Positions 51,911-60,258 of a DNA stretch of 64,000 nucleotides are shown piece by piece. Position 1 is the first letter of the stretch; each line of letters starts with the position of its first letter. The notes beneath the pieces were generated by a model. It made no database searches. It saw only the letters and a program-made list of their open reading frames with translations, and had not been told where the DNA came from. The translations under genes and the position numbers were made by a program. Location: the NCBI RefSeq assembly GCF_900110655.1, contig NZ_FOEQ01000011.1, positions 62,001 through 126,000 on the forward strand, given 5' to 3'. The DNA is from Pseudomonas soli (GTDB lineage Bacteria > Pseudomonadota > Gammaproteobacteria > Pseudomonadales > Pseudomonadaceae).

Positions 51911-52609
51911 TTAGTGCTTGCGCGGGGCCAGGTAGGCCAGCCAGTGGCGCTCGGCCAGCTTGAACAGGCGCACCAGCATGAACGTCAGGGCCAGGTAGAT
52001 CAGCCCGGCGGTGATGAAGGCCTCGAAAGGCAGGTAGTAGCGTGCGTTGAAGGTCTTCGCCGCGCCGGTGATGTCGACCAGGGTGACGATCGACGCCAGG
52101 CTGGTGGTCTGCAGCATCATCAGTACCTCGTTGCTGTACTGCGGCAGGGCGCGGCGCAAGGCCGAAGGCAGCAGGATGCGCCGGTACAGCGTCAGGCGTG
52201 ACATGCCCATGGCGCGGGCGGCCTCGACCTCGCCCCGGGGCGTCGAGCGCAGGCTCCCGGCCAGCAGCTCGGCGCTGTAGGCGCTGGTGTTGATGGCGAA
52301 GGCAAGGCAGGTGCAGAACGTCGCGCTGGACAGGTACGGCCATAGCGGGCTCTGGCGCACGGCCTCGAACTGGGCCAGGCCGTAGTACACCAGGAACAGC
52401 TGCACCAGCATCGGCGTGCCGCGGATCACGTAGGTGTAGAGCCAGGCGGGGTAGCGCAGCAGGCAGGTGCGCGAGACACGCATCAGCGCCAGGGGGATCG
52501 CCAGCGCCAGGCCGCAGGTCAGCGAAATCAGCAGCACCTTGAGGGTCAGGGCAACGCCGTTCAGGTACAGCGGCAGGTTCTGCCAGATCAGTTGATAGTC
52601 GAGCGTCAT
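51911..52609 (-). CDS. Amino-acid ABC permease (AotM/HisM-like)
   Basis: 232 residues, five membrane helices, with the EAA-loop E-A-A-R-A-M-G-M-S-R-L-T-L-Y-R-R-I-L-L-P that contacts the ATPase. R-G-T-P-M-L-V-Q-L-F-L is the usual polar amino-acid permease start. It forms a heterodimer with the HisQ-like permease encoded 12 bases upstream. Confidence 0.9.
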   Translation of the reverse strand: MTLDYQLIWQNLPLYLNGVALTLKVLLISLTCGLALAIPLALMRVSRTCLLRYPAWLYTYVIRGTPMLVQLFLVYYGLAQFEAVRQSPLWPYLSSATFCTCLAFAINTSAYSAELLAGSLRSTPRGEVEAARAMGMSRLTLYRRILLPSALRRALPQYSNEVLMMLQTTSLASIVTLVDITGAAKTFNARYYLPFEAFITAGLIYLALTFMLVRLFKLAERHWLAYLAPRKH

Positions 52610-52621
52610 CGGGCGGCTCCC

Positions 52622-53311
52622 CTAGAGTTCGGCGGCTTTGAAGCCGACCGAGTAACGTTGTTCCACGCCGCGCAACAGCAGCAGCGACACACTGGTCAGC
52701 AGCAGGTACAGCGCGGCCACGGCGAGGAAGAAGGTGAACGGCTGGTGGGTGGCGTCGGCGGCGTTCTTGGCCTTGAACATCATGTCCTGCAGGCCGATCA
52801 CCGAGATCAGCGCGGTGGACTTGGTCAGCACCAGCCAGTTGTTGGTGAAGCCCGGCAGCGCCAGGCGCACCATCTGCGGCAGGCTGATCCGCCAGAACAC
52901 TTGCAGGCCGCTCATGCCGTAGGCGGCGCCAGCCTCGGCCTGGCCCTTGGGGATCGCCAGGAAGGCGCCGCGAAAGGTCTCCGAGAGGTAGGCGCCGAAG
53001 ATGAAGCCCATGGTGCATACCCCGGCAACAAACGGGTTGATGTCGATGTACTGTTGGTAGCCCAGCGCCAGTGCCAGGCGATTGACCAGGTCCTGGCCGC
53101 CATAGAACACCAGCAGGATCAGCACCAGGTCGGGGATGCCGCGTACCACCGTGGCATAGACCTCGCCCAGTGCCGCCAGCCATCGCAACGGTGACAAACG
53201 GCAGGCCGCACCGAACAGGCCCAGGCCGATGGCCAATGCCATCGCCAGCAGTGCCAGGCTGACGCTCAGCCAGGCTCCATCGAGAATGCTCGATCCATAG
53301 CCATGAAGCAT
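52622..53311 (-). CDS. Amino-acid ABC permease (AotQ/HisQ-like)
   Basis: 229 residues with five helices, R-G-I-P-D-L-V-L-I-L-L and EAA-loop G-Q-A-E-A-G-A-A-Y-G-M-S-G-L-Q-V-F-W-R-I-S-L-P. Partner of the HisM-like permease. It follows the binding-protein gene by 24 bases in one transcript. Confidence 0.9.
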   Translation of the reverse strand: MLHGYGSSILDGAWLSVSLALLAMALAIGLGLFGAACRLSPLRWLAALGEVYATVVRGIPDLVLILLVFYGGQDLVNRLALALGYQQYIDINPFVAGVCTMGFIFGAYLSETFRGAFLAIPKGQAEAGAAYGMSGLQVFWRISLPQMVRLALPGFTNNWLVLTKSTALISVIGLQDMMFKAKNAADATHQPFTFFLAVAALYLLLTSVSLLLLRGVEQRYSVGFKAAEL

Positions 53312-53335
53312 GATGAAAACCCTCGTCAGCCGGCG

Positions 53336-54112
53336 TTACTGGCCGTAGATGTCGAATGGGAAGTACTTGCGCTGCACCTCCTGGTAGGTGCCGTTGGCGC
53401 GGATCGCGGCGATGGCGGCGTTGAGCCGCGCGAGGTTGGCGCTGTCGCCCTTGCGCACGGCAATCCCGGCGCCGCGGCCGAAATAGTGCGGGTCGCCGAT
53501 GTCCGGGCCGACCAGGGCGAAGCCTTGGCCCGCCGGGGTCTTGATGAAGCTCTCCTCGGTGTTGACGATATCGGCGAGGGTGGCGTCCAGGCGCCCGGAA
53601 ACCAGGTCGAGGAAGGCTTCGTTCTGCGAGGCGTAGCGCACGATCTCGACGCCCGCCGGTTCCAGTTGTTCGGTGGCGAAGCGGTCGTAGGTCGAGGCGC
53701 GCTGCACGCCCACTTTGCGGCCCTTGAGGTCCACCGCCGGGGTTTCCAGGCGGCTGCCGGCCTTCATCGCGAACTTGCCGGGGGTGTGGTAGTACTTGTC
53801 GGTGAAATCGACCGATTTCAAGCGATCCTCGGTGATCGACATCGACGACAGCACGGCGTCTATCTTGCGTACCTTCAGCGACGGGATCATGCCGTCGAAC
53901 TCCTGGATCACCCACTGGCACTTGACCTGCATCTGCGCGCACAGCGCGTTGCCGATGTCGTAGTCAAAGCCGGCGAGCTCACCTTCTGGGGTGCGGTAGG
54001 AGAAGGGCGGGTAGGCGGCCTCGATGCCGATGCGCAGGCTGGCGTCGTCGGCCTGGGCGAAGGCGCTGCAGGCACAGAGTGCCAGCGCGCCGAGAAGTCC
54101 TGTCTTGTTCAT
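53336..54112 (-). CDS. Periplasmic amino-acid-binding protein (AotJ/HisJ-like)
   Basis: 258 residues. Signal peptide (A-L-A-L-C-A-C-S-A-F-A-Q-A, cut near 22), SBP_bac_3 fold with I-E-A-A-Y-P-P-F-S-Y, F-D-Y-D-I-G-N-A-L-C-A-Q-M (solute-binding motif), S-I-T-E-D-R and G-V-Q-R-A-S-T-Y. This matches the lysine/arginine/ornithine/histidine-binding group, so basic amino acids or their derivatives are the likely load. First gene of the five-gene Aot-like operon. An AT-rich stretch at 54185-54235 upstream may be the promoter. Confidence 0.9.
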   Translation of the reverse strand: MNKTGLLGALALCACSAFAQADDASLRIGIEAAYPPFSYRTPEGELAGFDYDIGNALCAQMQVKCQWVIQEFDGMIPSLKVRKIDAVLSSMSITEDRLKSVDFTDKYYHTPGKFAMKAGSRLETPAVDLKGRKVGVQRASTYDRFATEQLEPAGVEIVRYASQNEAFLDLVSGRLDATLADIVNTEESFIKTPAGQGFALVGPDIGDPHYFGRGAGIAVRKGDSANLARLNAAIAAIRANGTYQEVQRKYFPFDIYGQ

Positions 54113-54323
54113 GTTCTTGACTCCGGTGGGTGGGGCGTACCGTCCAGGGCCTTGCTTGGGAGGGGCCTGGGCACGGAGAAGAACATGACATTAAATATTT
54201 CATTATGCAATACAGTGAAAATAATTGTGTCAGTGCGACTGGCTGATGATGCTCAAGCGCTATCGGGAGCCGGGCAACCAGGTGTTCGGCGTCAGAGCTG
54301 CGGCGGACACCTGGTGTCTCTCG

Positions 54324-55124
54324 CTAGACCGCTGTTGCCAGTACGTCGTCGGCAACATGCAAGCCTAATCTGTCCCGACCAGGTGCAAGCTCTGGCCGCA
54401 GGGTCAACGCCGGAATCGCATAATCCCCGCCGTTCTGCCGCCGGAACGGGATGGGCGCATCACTCCACAAGCCATCGAGCCGCTGGCCCAGCGCCCCACA
54501 GGCTGCCGCGAAGCCCGAGTCGTCGACCCGGCTGGTGCGATACACCGCAAACGGCGGCAGCACCTCGAACCCCGGGTAGAACAGGATGCCGTGCTGGATG
54601 GGAAACAGGATGTCGTCGAGCGGGCCGTTGATGCCGCGCTCGCTGTAATGCGAGGCCCAACCGCCCATGCTGACCATCAGCATGGCGCGCTTACCCGCCA
54701 TCCGGCCCTCGCCATAGCGATCTCCCCAGTGCCGGTCGGAGTGCTCGCCGACGCCGTAGGCGAAGCCATAGGCGTACACGCGCTCGACCCAGCCCTTGAG
54801 GATCGCTGGCAGGCCGAACCACCAGAGAGGAAACTGCAGGATCACCGCGTCGGCCCACTGCAGCTTGGCCTGCTCGGCGACGATGTCGGCCGCCTGGGTG
54901 CCTTCGGCGAACGCCCGGCGCGAGGCGTCGGAGGGGTTGAAGCGCTCGCCGGCGGGGTGTTCAACGCTGTCGTCGGCGTCCAGCACAGCCTTGAACTTCA
55001 TGGCATAGAGGTCCGAGACCTGGACATGGTGACCCTGGCCTTCGAGGTGGCGGACGGCGAAGTCCTTGAGGGCGGCATTGAGCGAGCGGGGTTCGGGATG
55101 GGCGTAGACGATCAGGATGTTCAT
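54324..55124 (-). CDS. Flavodoxin-fold NAD(P)H:quinone oxidoreductase
   Basis: 266 residues. N-terminal I-V-Y-A-H-P-E-P-R-S-L-N-A-A-L and Q-F-P-L-W-W-F-G-L-P-A-I-L-K-G-W-V-E-R-V signatures of the NQO1/KefF-type FMN reductases. It reduces quinones by two electrons, protecting against electrophiles. The 20-30 residues at the C-terminus are longer than most homologues. GGAG eight bases before ATG. Divergent from a LysR gene. Confidence 0.85.
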   Translation of the reverse strand: MNILIVYAHPEPRSLNAALKDFAVRHLEGQGHHVQVSDLYAMKFKAVLDADDSVEHPAGERFNPSDASRRAFAEGTQAADIVAEQAKLQWADAVILQFPLWWFGLPAILKGWVERVYAYGFAYGVGEHSDRHWGDRYGEGRMAGKRAMLMVSMGGWASHYSERGINGPLDDILFPIQHGILFYPGFEVLPPFAVYRTSRVDDSGFAAACGALGQRLDGLWSDAPIPFRRQNGGDYAIPALTLRPELAPGRDRLGLHVADDVLATAV

Positions 55125-55160
55125 GGTCGGGCTCCGGTAGGGGATGGTCAAAGCATGCGG

Positions 55161-55204
55161 ATACCCTGCATATTGGTGAAATGAATAGATTGAATTGCAG
55201 GTAT
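55161..55204. promoter_or_regulatory. Inverted repeat in quinone reductase/lysR gap
   Basis: ATACCCTGCA (55161-55170) faces TGCAGGTAT (55196-55204), 25 bases apart, in the 84-base divergent gap. It could be the LysR-regulator site(s), or the two arms could each bind a subunit. Confidence 0.4.
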
Positions 55205-55208
55205 TGCC

Positions 55209-56120
55209 ATGCATGATTCCTTGCGAAGTCTGGACCTGAACCTGCTGGTTACCCTCGACGCGTTGCTCGCCGAGCTCAACGTCACCCGCGCCGCCGAACG
55301 CCTGCACCTCGCCCAACCGACGGTCAGCGTGCAGCTGGCACGACTGCGTGATGCGCTGGGCGATCCGTTGCTGTTGCCGGGTGCCCGCGGCATGCGCCCG
55401 ACCGCCCGCGCCCTGGCGCTTCGTGGGCCGTTGAGCCAGGCCCTGGAGGCGCTACGCCTGGCCATCGCCGCCGAGCGACCATTCGACCCGTCCCAGGCAC
55501 AACTGACCTGGCGGGTGGCCGCGACCGATTACACCGAAGCGACCATCTTGCGCCCTGCGCTGGGCCCACTGCGTGCGGCCGCCCCCGGCACGCGCCTGGC
55601 GATCGTCGACATGAACCCGCCGACGCTGGTGCGCAAGGCCGAGCAGGGCGAGCTGGACCTGGCTTTCCACATAGCCATCGATGCGCCGCCCGGTTTGCGC
55701 CAGCGCCTGTTGTTCGCTGACCGCTACGTGCTGGCCGGGCGCGCCGATCATCCGCGACTCAGGCGCAGGCCGACGCTCAAGCAGTTCTGCGCGCTGGAGC
55801 ATGTGATCGTCTCACCCGACGGCGGTGGCTTCAGCGGCCCCACCGACGACGCCCTGGCCAAACAGGGCCTGGCGCGCAACGTGGTGCTGTCGGTACCGCG
55901 TTTCTCGGGTCTTGCGGCCATGCTGGTCGATAGCGACCTGGTGGCCATGCTGCCGCAGCGCCTGGTGGCCGGGAACCCGGCTCTCGCGGTGGTGGAGGCA
56001 CCCCTGGCGGTGCCGGGCTTCGAGATGCTGATGCTGTGGCCGGAGCGGGTGCACCGCGATCCTGCGCATCAGTGGTTGCGCGAGCATCTGGCCCGGGGGG
56101 TATCGATCGCGTTGCGATAG
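55209..56120 (+). CDS. LysR-family regulator (beside quinone reductase)
   Basis: 303 residues. N-terminal LysR helix-turn-helix (L-N-V-T-R-A-A-E-R-L-H-L-A-Q-P-T-V-S-V-Q-L-A-R-L-R) and substrate domain of the NodD/PcpR-like type (D-P-L-L-L-P, D-L-A-F-H-I-A). It probably controls the divergent quinone reductase gene in response to an aromatic or quinone. Its 3' end overlaps the convergent MFS gene by 52 bases. Confidence 0.85.
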   Translation: MHDSLRSLDLNLLVTLDALLAELNVTRAAERLHLAQPTVSVQLARLRDALGDPLLLPGARGMRPTARALALRGPLSQALEALRLAIAAERPFDPSQAQLTWRVAATDYTEATILRPALGPLRAAAPGTRLAIVDMNPPTLVRKAEQGELDLAFHIAIDAPPGLRQRLLFADRYVLAGRADHPRLRRRPTLKQFCALEHVIVSPDGGGFSGPTDDALAKQGLARNVVLSVPRFSGLAAMLVDSDLVAMLPQRLVAGNPALAVVEAPLAVPGFEMLMLWPERVHRDPAHQWLREHLARGVSIALR

Positions 56121-57286
56121 GCGCAGGGCGCGGCCAGCATCGCCGCGAGCGAGGCCAGTACGCCGATCAGGAATACCGCAGGTACCCCTTCCTGGCGGGC
56201 GAGCAAACCGGCCAGCGGCGCCGCCAGGCCGATGGAAATATCGAAGCAGGCGTCATACAAACCAATGGCCAGTCCCAGGCTGTGCAATGGCACCGCACGC
56301 AGCGCCACCAATGCCAGCAAGGGATAGATCATCGACACGCCGAAGCCGCTCAGTACCGCCCCGAGCATCGCCTGGACGGGGCTCGCCGCCAGCCACAACA
56401 GCAACTGGCCGATGGCCTCGATGGCCAGCATCGACAAGGCCATGCCCGGCCCCCCGGTGCTGTCCACCCGAGTGCCGAACAACAGGCGGGCGCAGACGTA
56501 ACCCGCACCGAAGGCGGCGAGGGCATAGCCGGCGCCGCTCCACTGATGGTGCGCGTAGGTGAGCGTGATGAACGACGAGACCGACACATAGGCCACGGTC
56601 GCCAGCGCGAACACCAGACCGGGGCGCCAGATCCGAGCCAGCAGCGCCGCCAGGGGCATCGATGCGCCCGGTGTGTGGACGAGGCGGGCCGCCGGCGTGC
56701 GCAGTGCAATCAGCAGGCCGAGCAGCGGAATGATCGCCGTCACCGCCGACACCCAGGCAAAGCTTGCGACTTCACCCAACTGCGCTGCCACCGCCGCGCC
56801 GCAGGCAATACCGGCGAACATGGCGATACCAATCCAGGACAGCGCCTTGCCGGCCTGCTCTGCGCCGAACAGAGCGATCGGCCAGGTGCTGCCACCGGTA
56901 AACAGCAGGCTCTGGGCAAAGCCCATGGCGATTCGCCCGGTGATGATGGCTGCCAGACTGGCCGCAGGGGCATCCTGCAGTTGCGCGGCCACCAGGTAGC
57001 AGAGGCCGGAGGCCGCGCTGCCCAGCAGGCCCATAACCACCGTCCGTTTCGGGCCGCGACGGTCGGCAGCGGTCCCGGCGAAATGACGGGTGAGCAGGGT
57101 GGCCAGCGACTCGACGCCCATTACACACCCCACCACGAGCATGCCGTGGCCCAACTGCCCATGGACCCACAGCGGCACGCTGGCCAGCGGCATGCCCATG
57201 GTCATCAGGCCGAGGAACACCGCGGTGGCCACCGGTAGCAAGCGGCCGGTTTCGGTGTGCTGTGCTGGTTGCGTTTCAGTTGTCAT
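56069..57286 (-). CDS. MFS transporter (YfcJ/YhhS-like)
   Basis: 405 residues, twelve membrane helices. Motif A-like loop H-F-A-G-T-A-A-D-R-R-G-P-K-R between helices 2 and 3, and the G-G-S-T-W-P-I-A-L region. It resembles the YfcJ/YhhS (UPF0226) subgroup linked to arabinose, glyphosate or drug export in other species. Divergent from a second LysR gene, which probably regulates it. The last 52 bases overlap the tail of the other LysR gene on the opposite strand. Confidence 0.82.
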   Translation of the reverse strand: MTTETQPAQHTETGRLLPVATAVFLGLMTMGMPLASVPLWVHGQLGHGMLVVGCVMGVESLATLLTRHFAGTAADRRGPKRTVVMGLLGSAASGLCYLVAAQLQDAPAASLAAIITGRIAMGFAQSLLFTGGSTWPIALFGAEQAGKALSWIGIAMFAGIACGAAVAAQLGEVASFAWVSAVTAIIPLLGLLIALRTPAARLVHTPGASMPLAALLARIWRPGLVFALATVAYVSVSSFITLTYAHHQWSGAGYALAAFGAGYVCARLLFGTRVDSTGGPGMALSMLAIEAIGQLLLWLAASPVQAMLGAVLSGFGVSMIYPLLALVALRAVPLHSLGLAIGLYDACFDISIGLAAPLAGLLARQEGVPAVFLIGVLASLAAMLAAPCAYRNAIDTPRARCSRNH

Positions 57287-57387
57287 GATCCAGGTCCCTG
57301 GTCAGGTAAACGGAGGGCAGGCAGGCGCTTGGGGCCACCTTGCTTTTGCCGTAGCCTATTGGAGAACCCGGGATCGATCTGGGCGAT

Positions 57388-57410
57388 AAATTCCGCAGGT
57401 AGCGGAATTT
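57388..57410. promoter_or_regulatory. Perfect dyad in MFS/lysR gap
   Basis: AAATTCCGC-N5-GCGGAATTT: perfect 9-bp arms. It contains the LysR T-N11-A frame and lies 22 bases before the lysR start and 102 bases before the MFS start. Likely the recognition site of this regulator. Confidence 0.6.
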
Positions 57411-57431
57411 TCGTCATCAATGGAGTAGCTG

Positions 57432-58376
57432 ATGTACGCATCCGAACGGTTGAAGGGAATCGACGTCTTTGTCGCGGTGGCCGAAATGGGCAGTTTCAGC
57501 GCCGCCGCCGAGCGCCTTAGTCTCAGTGGGTCGGCGGTGAGCAAGGGGGTGGCGCGGCTGGAGGTGCGCCTGGGGGCGCGATTGTTCAACCGCACCACCC
57601 GCAGGTTGTCGCTGACCGAGGCGGGCGTGCTGTTCTACAAGACCTGCACCGGCGTGCTGGCTGATCTGGAAGAGGCCGAGCAGGCTATCTTCGCCGAAAG
57701 CGATGCGCCTCATGGCAAGGTACGGATCGACCTGCCAGCCGCATTTGGCCGACTGCATGTGCTGCCGCTGATCGTAGCGTTCACTCAGGCCCATCCGCGG
57801 TTGCAGCCGCATGTATCGTTTTCCGACCGCTACATCGATCCGGTGCAGGAGGGCGTGGACATTCTTGTGCGAATCGGCGGCGGGCAAGCCTGGCCCGCGG
57901 CTCTGGGGCACCAGTATTTCGGTGCCCAGCGCCTGGCGTTCTGCGCCTCGCCCGACTATCTGACGCGGCATGGCACGCCACAGGATGAGCAAGCCCTGGA
58001 GCGCCACCTGTGCATCGGCTATGGCGAGGCTACAGGCCTGGTCACGCCGTGGTACCTGGGCGGCGGCCTGCCGGGCGAGGTCAGGCAGCGGATCGTCCAG
58101 CCACACCTGGCCATCGGCGATGGCGAAGGCATGCTTGGCGCGGTACTGGCGGGCCTGGGCATCGGCCAGCTGCCGACCTGGCTGACCCGGAGTCATATCG
58201 AGCGTGGCACGCTGGTCGAGGTGTTGCCGCAGCTCACCTCACAGGGGTTGCCGATGAACCTGGTCTGGCTGAAAAGGCGAGAAGGGTTGCCCAAGGTCCG
58301 GACGTTGCTCGATTACCTGTTGCCCCGGCTCACTGCCGAGGGCAGCAGCCTCGGGGAGCCTCAGGCCAGGCAGTGA
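57432..58376 (+). CDS. LysR-family regulator (beside MFS transporter)
   Basis: 314 residues. Helix-turn-helix G-S-F-S-A-A-A-E-R-L-S-L-S-G-S-A-V-S-K-G-V-A-R-L-E, then the type 2 binding fold of the CrgA/AphB-like group (P-A-A-F-G-R-L-H-V-L-P). It is divergent from the MFS gene, with the dyad at 57388-57410 between them, so it most likely controls that transporter and itself. Confidence 0.87.
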   Translation: MYASERLKGIDVFVAVAEMGSFSAAAERLSLSGSAVSKGVARLEVRLGARLFNRTTRRLSLTEAGVLFYKTCTGVLADLEEAEQAIFAESDAPHGKVRIDLPAAFGRLHVLPLIVAFTQAHPRLQPHVSFSDRYIDPVQEGVDILVRIGGGQAWPAALGHQYFGAQRLAFCASPDYLTRHGTPQDEQALERHLCIGYGEATGLVTPWYLGGGLPGEVRQRIVQPHLAIGDGEGMLGAVLAGLGIGQLPTWLTRSHIERGTLVEVLPQLTSQGLPMNLVWLKRREGLPKVRTLLDYLLPRLTAEGSSLGEPQARQ

Positions 58377-58424
58377 TTCGACAGGGGCTTGGTTGCTCGG
58401 CATCCACTCATTCAAGGACAGTCA

Positions 58425-58931
58425 ATGCTCATCGTCTTCAGCGGCTTGCCCGGTACCGGGAAAAGCACCATCGCCAAGCACCTGGCCGCAAGGTTCGGTG
58501 CGGTCTATCTACGTATCGACACCCTCGAGCAAGCCCTTCGACGTTCCGGCGAGCTGGCCGGGGAGGTCGGGCGTAGCGGCTACCTGGTGGCCTTTGAACT
58601 GGCGCTCGACAACCTGCGACTTGGTCGCACGGTGATCGCCGACTGTGTCAATCCCGTGGCCGAGAGCCGGGCGGCGTGGCGCGATGTGGCGACACGGGCA
58701 GGCATTCGGTTGGTGGATGTCCTGGTGATTTGTTCCGATAAGGTGGAGCACCGGCGCAGAGTCGAGCGCCGTGAGGTCGATATTCCGGGCTTGATGCCTC
58801 TGACCTGGGCCTCGGTGGTGAATCATGAGTACGAGTCGTGGGAAGAGGTGCCGTTTACGGTCGACACTGCCTTGATCTCTTCGGAGGAGGCTGCGCGGCT
58901 GATCGGTGAATGGTGTGTTTGCGGCGGATGA
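58425..58931 (+). CDS. P-loop kinase-like ATPase
   Basis: 168 residues. Walker A G-L-P-G-T-G-K-S-T at residues 7-15, D in R-I-D-T-L-E, lid-like R-R-R-V-E-R-R-E. The pattern is of small AAA_33/zeta-toxin-like kinases that phosphorylate a small molecule or nucleotide. No antitoxin-like gene is beside it, so I do not call it a toxin. AGGA seven bases before ATG. Stand-alone gene. Confidence 0.72.
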   Translation: MLIVFSGLPGTGKSTIAKHLAARFGAVYLRIDTLEQALRRSGELAGEVGRSGYLVAFELALDNLRLGRTVIADCVNPVAESRAAWRDVATRAGIRLVDVLVICSDKVEHRRRVERREVDIPGLMPLTWASVVNHEYESWEEVPFTVDTALISSEEAARLIGEWCVCGG

Positions 58932-59220
58932 GTGTGGAGAGTCGAGGGTCCTGTGTATGTCTTCATCAGTGGTGAATTAGAAATAATTACATACTACGTG
59001 GTACGTATTGTGGTTGTTTCGGAGCCAGTGAACGCGTGATGGCCACAGGTGTTCGCCGTAACCCTTGCAGCGCCTATGAGACCGAGCGCCGCAAGATTTG
59101 TCGTCTTACACTTGGCTGCCCTGGCGCAGTCGTTCCCCCTGAAACATCAGACTTAACCGCTTCCTTGTAGGCCATTTCCCAAACATACTCCGACCGCTTT
59201 TTTTTCATTCCAAGGGCATC
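58932..59220. other. Non-coding stretch before the structured leader
   Basis: 289 bases with no credible ORF. TACGT is repeated around 58985-59015. The run TTTTTTTT at about 59200 and TTGTAGG nearby look like promoter-proximal sequence. No tRNA fold recognised. Confidence 0.35.
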
Positions 59221-59430
59221 TAGTCTCGCCGGGTCGCTGCACATCAGCGACGCAGCTTTGACAGGCTGCGATGAACTGAAAGCAACATAGTTTCACCTGC
59301 AAGGGTGGCTGTGCATAGGGCACGCTCGCGTGCGCCGGTCTTTTCAGTTCCTCCGGTCTGTCAACCTATGCACAGCTGCCACCATCTGTTTGACAGCAGC
59401 GTGGATGGTTGCCCACATCAGGAACTGTTT
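59221..59430 (+). ncRNA. Structured leader or small RNA upstream of the DUF6124-like gene
   Basis: Consecutive stems: GTCGCTG-N5-CAGCGAC (59233-59251), CGCAGC-N8-GCTGCG (59251-59270) and a long stem joining 59304-59319 (GGTGGC, TGTGCATAGG) to 59365-59383 with a 3-base bulge. The long stem encloses GCACG-CTCG-CGTGC (59320-59333) and a weaker CCGG pair (59335-59356) with a CCTCC anti-Shine-Dalgarno-like loop. The result is a three-way junction. It ends 47 bases before the ATG of a small Pseudomonas protein, so it is a cis leader or a processed small RNA. No known riboswitch is recognised. Confidence 0.6.
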
Positions 59431-59664
59431 ATGCTCAAGATCGTCCCCGACCCACCCACCTTCCTTGAAGACACCCTGGTCCAGACCACCGAACACGTGC
59501 TCTGCGCCCTGGCCGTTGCGCAACAATCCGTCGCACTCATCTCCCGCTCTCCCGGTTCGATGTTGGTACTGGCCGCACTGCATGAGATGGAGGCAGTGCG
59601 CACGCTACTGGATTCGGCATTGGCGCAGTTACAGATGACCACGCAGTCGCCAACCCTGCACTGA
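59431..59664 (+). CDS. Small Pseudomonas protein, DUF6124-like
   Basis: 77 residues, all alpha-helical after an N-terminal I-V-P-D-P-P, with A-L-H-E-M-E-A-V-R-T-L-L-D-S-A-L-A-Q-L. This resembles the short DUF6124/DUF3077-type proteins that are abundant in the P. putida group and have no known function. The start at 59431 has AGGA upstream. It is preceded by a structured leader and followed by a REP-type pair and a DUF3077 gene. Confidence 0.6.
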   Translation: MLKIVPDPPTFLEDTLVQTTEHVLCALAVAQQSVALISRSPGSMLVLAALHEMEAVRTLLDSALAQLQMTTQSPTLH

Positions 59665-59682
59665 GTATGAGTTGCCGGGCCG

Positions 59683-59757
59683 GCCCATCGCGGGGCAAGC
59701 CCGCCCTCACGCTTTGAACTCAGCTGGAACTCGAAACGTGGGCTTGACCCGCGATAA
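59683..59757. repeat. Inverted REP-like pair, CATCGCGGGGCAAGC type
   Basis: CCCATCGCGGGGCAAGCCCG faces GTGGGCTTGACCCGCGATAA (ends in GGCC), with about 30 bases between. Same family as 22461-22531. It separates the two small-protein genes and may end the first transcript. Confidence 0.7.
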
Positions 59758-59792
59758 GGCCAGCCAGGCAAAGCCCTTTTCAAGGAGATCCC

Positions 59793-60062
59793 ATGACGCC
59801 AGAAGACCCTCATACCACCGCCGGCAAGACCCGCTTCTACCAAGGCGAAAACAACACCCAACCGCTGTTCTGCATTGAGCCCGGCATTCCCTGTCAGCAC
59901 GCCCGCGAACAGTCATCGGAACTGATGGACTGCGTACGTCACCTGACCCTGGTCGGGGTGATGGAGAGCGACCCGCGCATGGTCTGGGCCGCTCACTATC
60001 TCAGCGCCTTGGCCAAGGCGTTGATGGACGATGCCGAACTGGGTATGGGGCATCAGGTCTGA
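59793..60062 (+). CDS. DUF3077 family protein
   Basis: 89 residues. F-Y-Q-G-E-N, Q-P-L-F-C-I-E-P-G-I-P, L-M-D-C-V-R-H-L and W-A-A-H-Y-L-S-A-L-A-K-A-L-M-D-D match DUF3077, a small helical family expanded in Pseudomonas. Function unknown. AAGGAG six bases before ATG. It ends before a strong terminator hairpin. Confidence 0.75.
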   Translation: MTPEDPHTTAGKTRFYQGENNTQPLFCIEPGIPCQHAREQSSELMDCVRHLTLVGVMESDPRMVWAAHYLSALAKALMDDAELGMGHQV

Positions 60063-60066
60063 AAGA

Positions 60067-60085
60067 GGGGGCGCAAAGCGCCCCC
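60067..60085 (+). terminator. Intrinsic terminator after DUF3077
   Basis: GGGGGCGC-AAA-GCGCCCCC followed by GTGTTT. A perfect 8-bp GC stem with a triloop, four bases after the stop codon. Confidence 0.75.
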
Positions 60086-60213
60086 GTGTTTGGGGCAGCC
60101 TCCCCAATACCTTCCACTTGTTTCTCCAACACTCTGATTTCAAACAATGTTATTGATGGCATAACGCTTGCTTTCACCCTCCACAGAACCCGTGAGTCCT
60201 GTGGAGGTGCAGC

Positions 60214-60258
60214 ATGATCATTCCCCTCGAAGGCGCTACCCCATGCGTGCCGGCATGA
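60214..60258 (+). CDS. 14-codon leader ORF coupled to the propeller gene
   Basis: ATG at 60214 with GGAGG at 60203-60207 (six-base spacing) opens a 14-residue frame, M-I-I-P-L-E-G-A-T-P-C-V-P-A. It ends in TGA at 60256-60258, overlapping the ATG at 60255 of the next gene as ATGA. It is a possible translational-coupling or attenuating leader. The peptide itself may have no role. Confidence 0.45.
   Translation: MIIPLEGATPCVPA

Noticed and set aside
58425..58931. Zeta-toxin of a toxin-antitoxin pair
   Set aside because: The P-loop kinase fits the superfamily, but there is no small antitoxin gene beside it and no conserved zeta active-site set that I can confirm.
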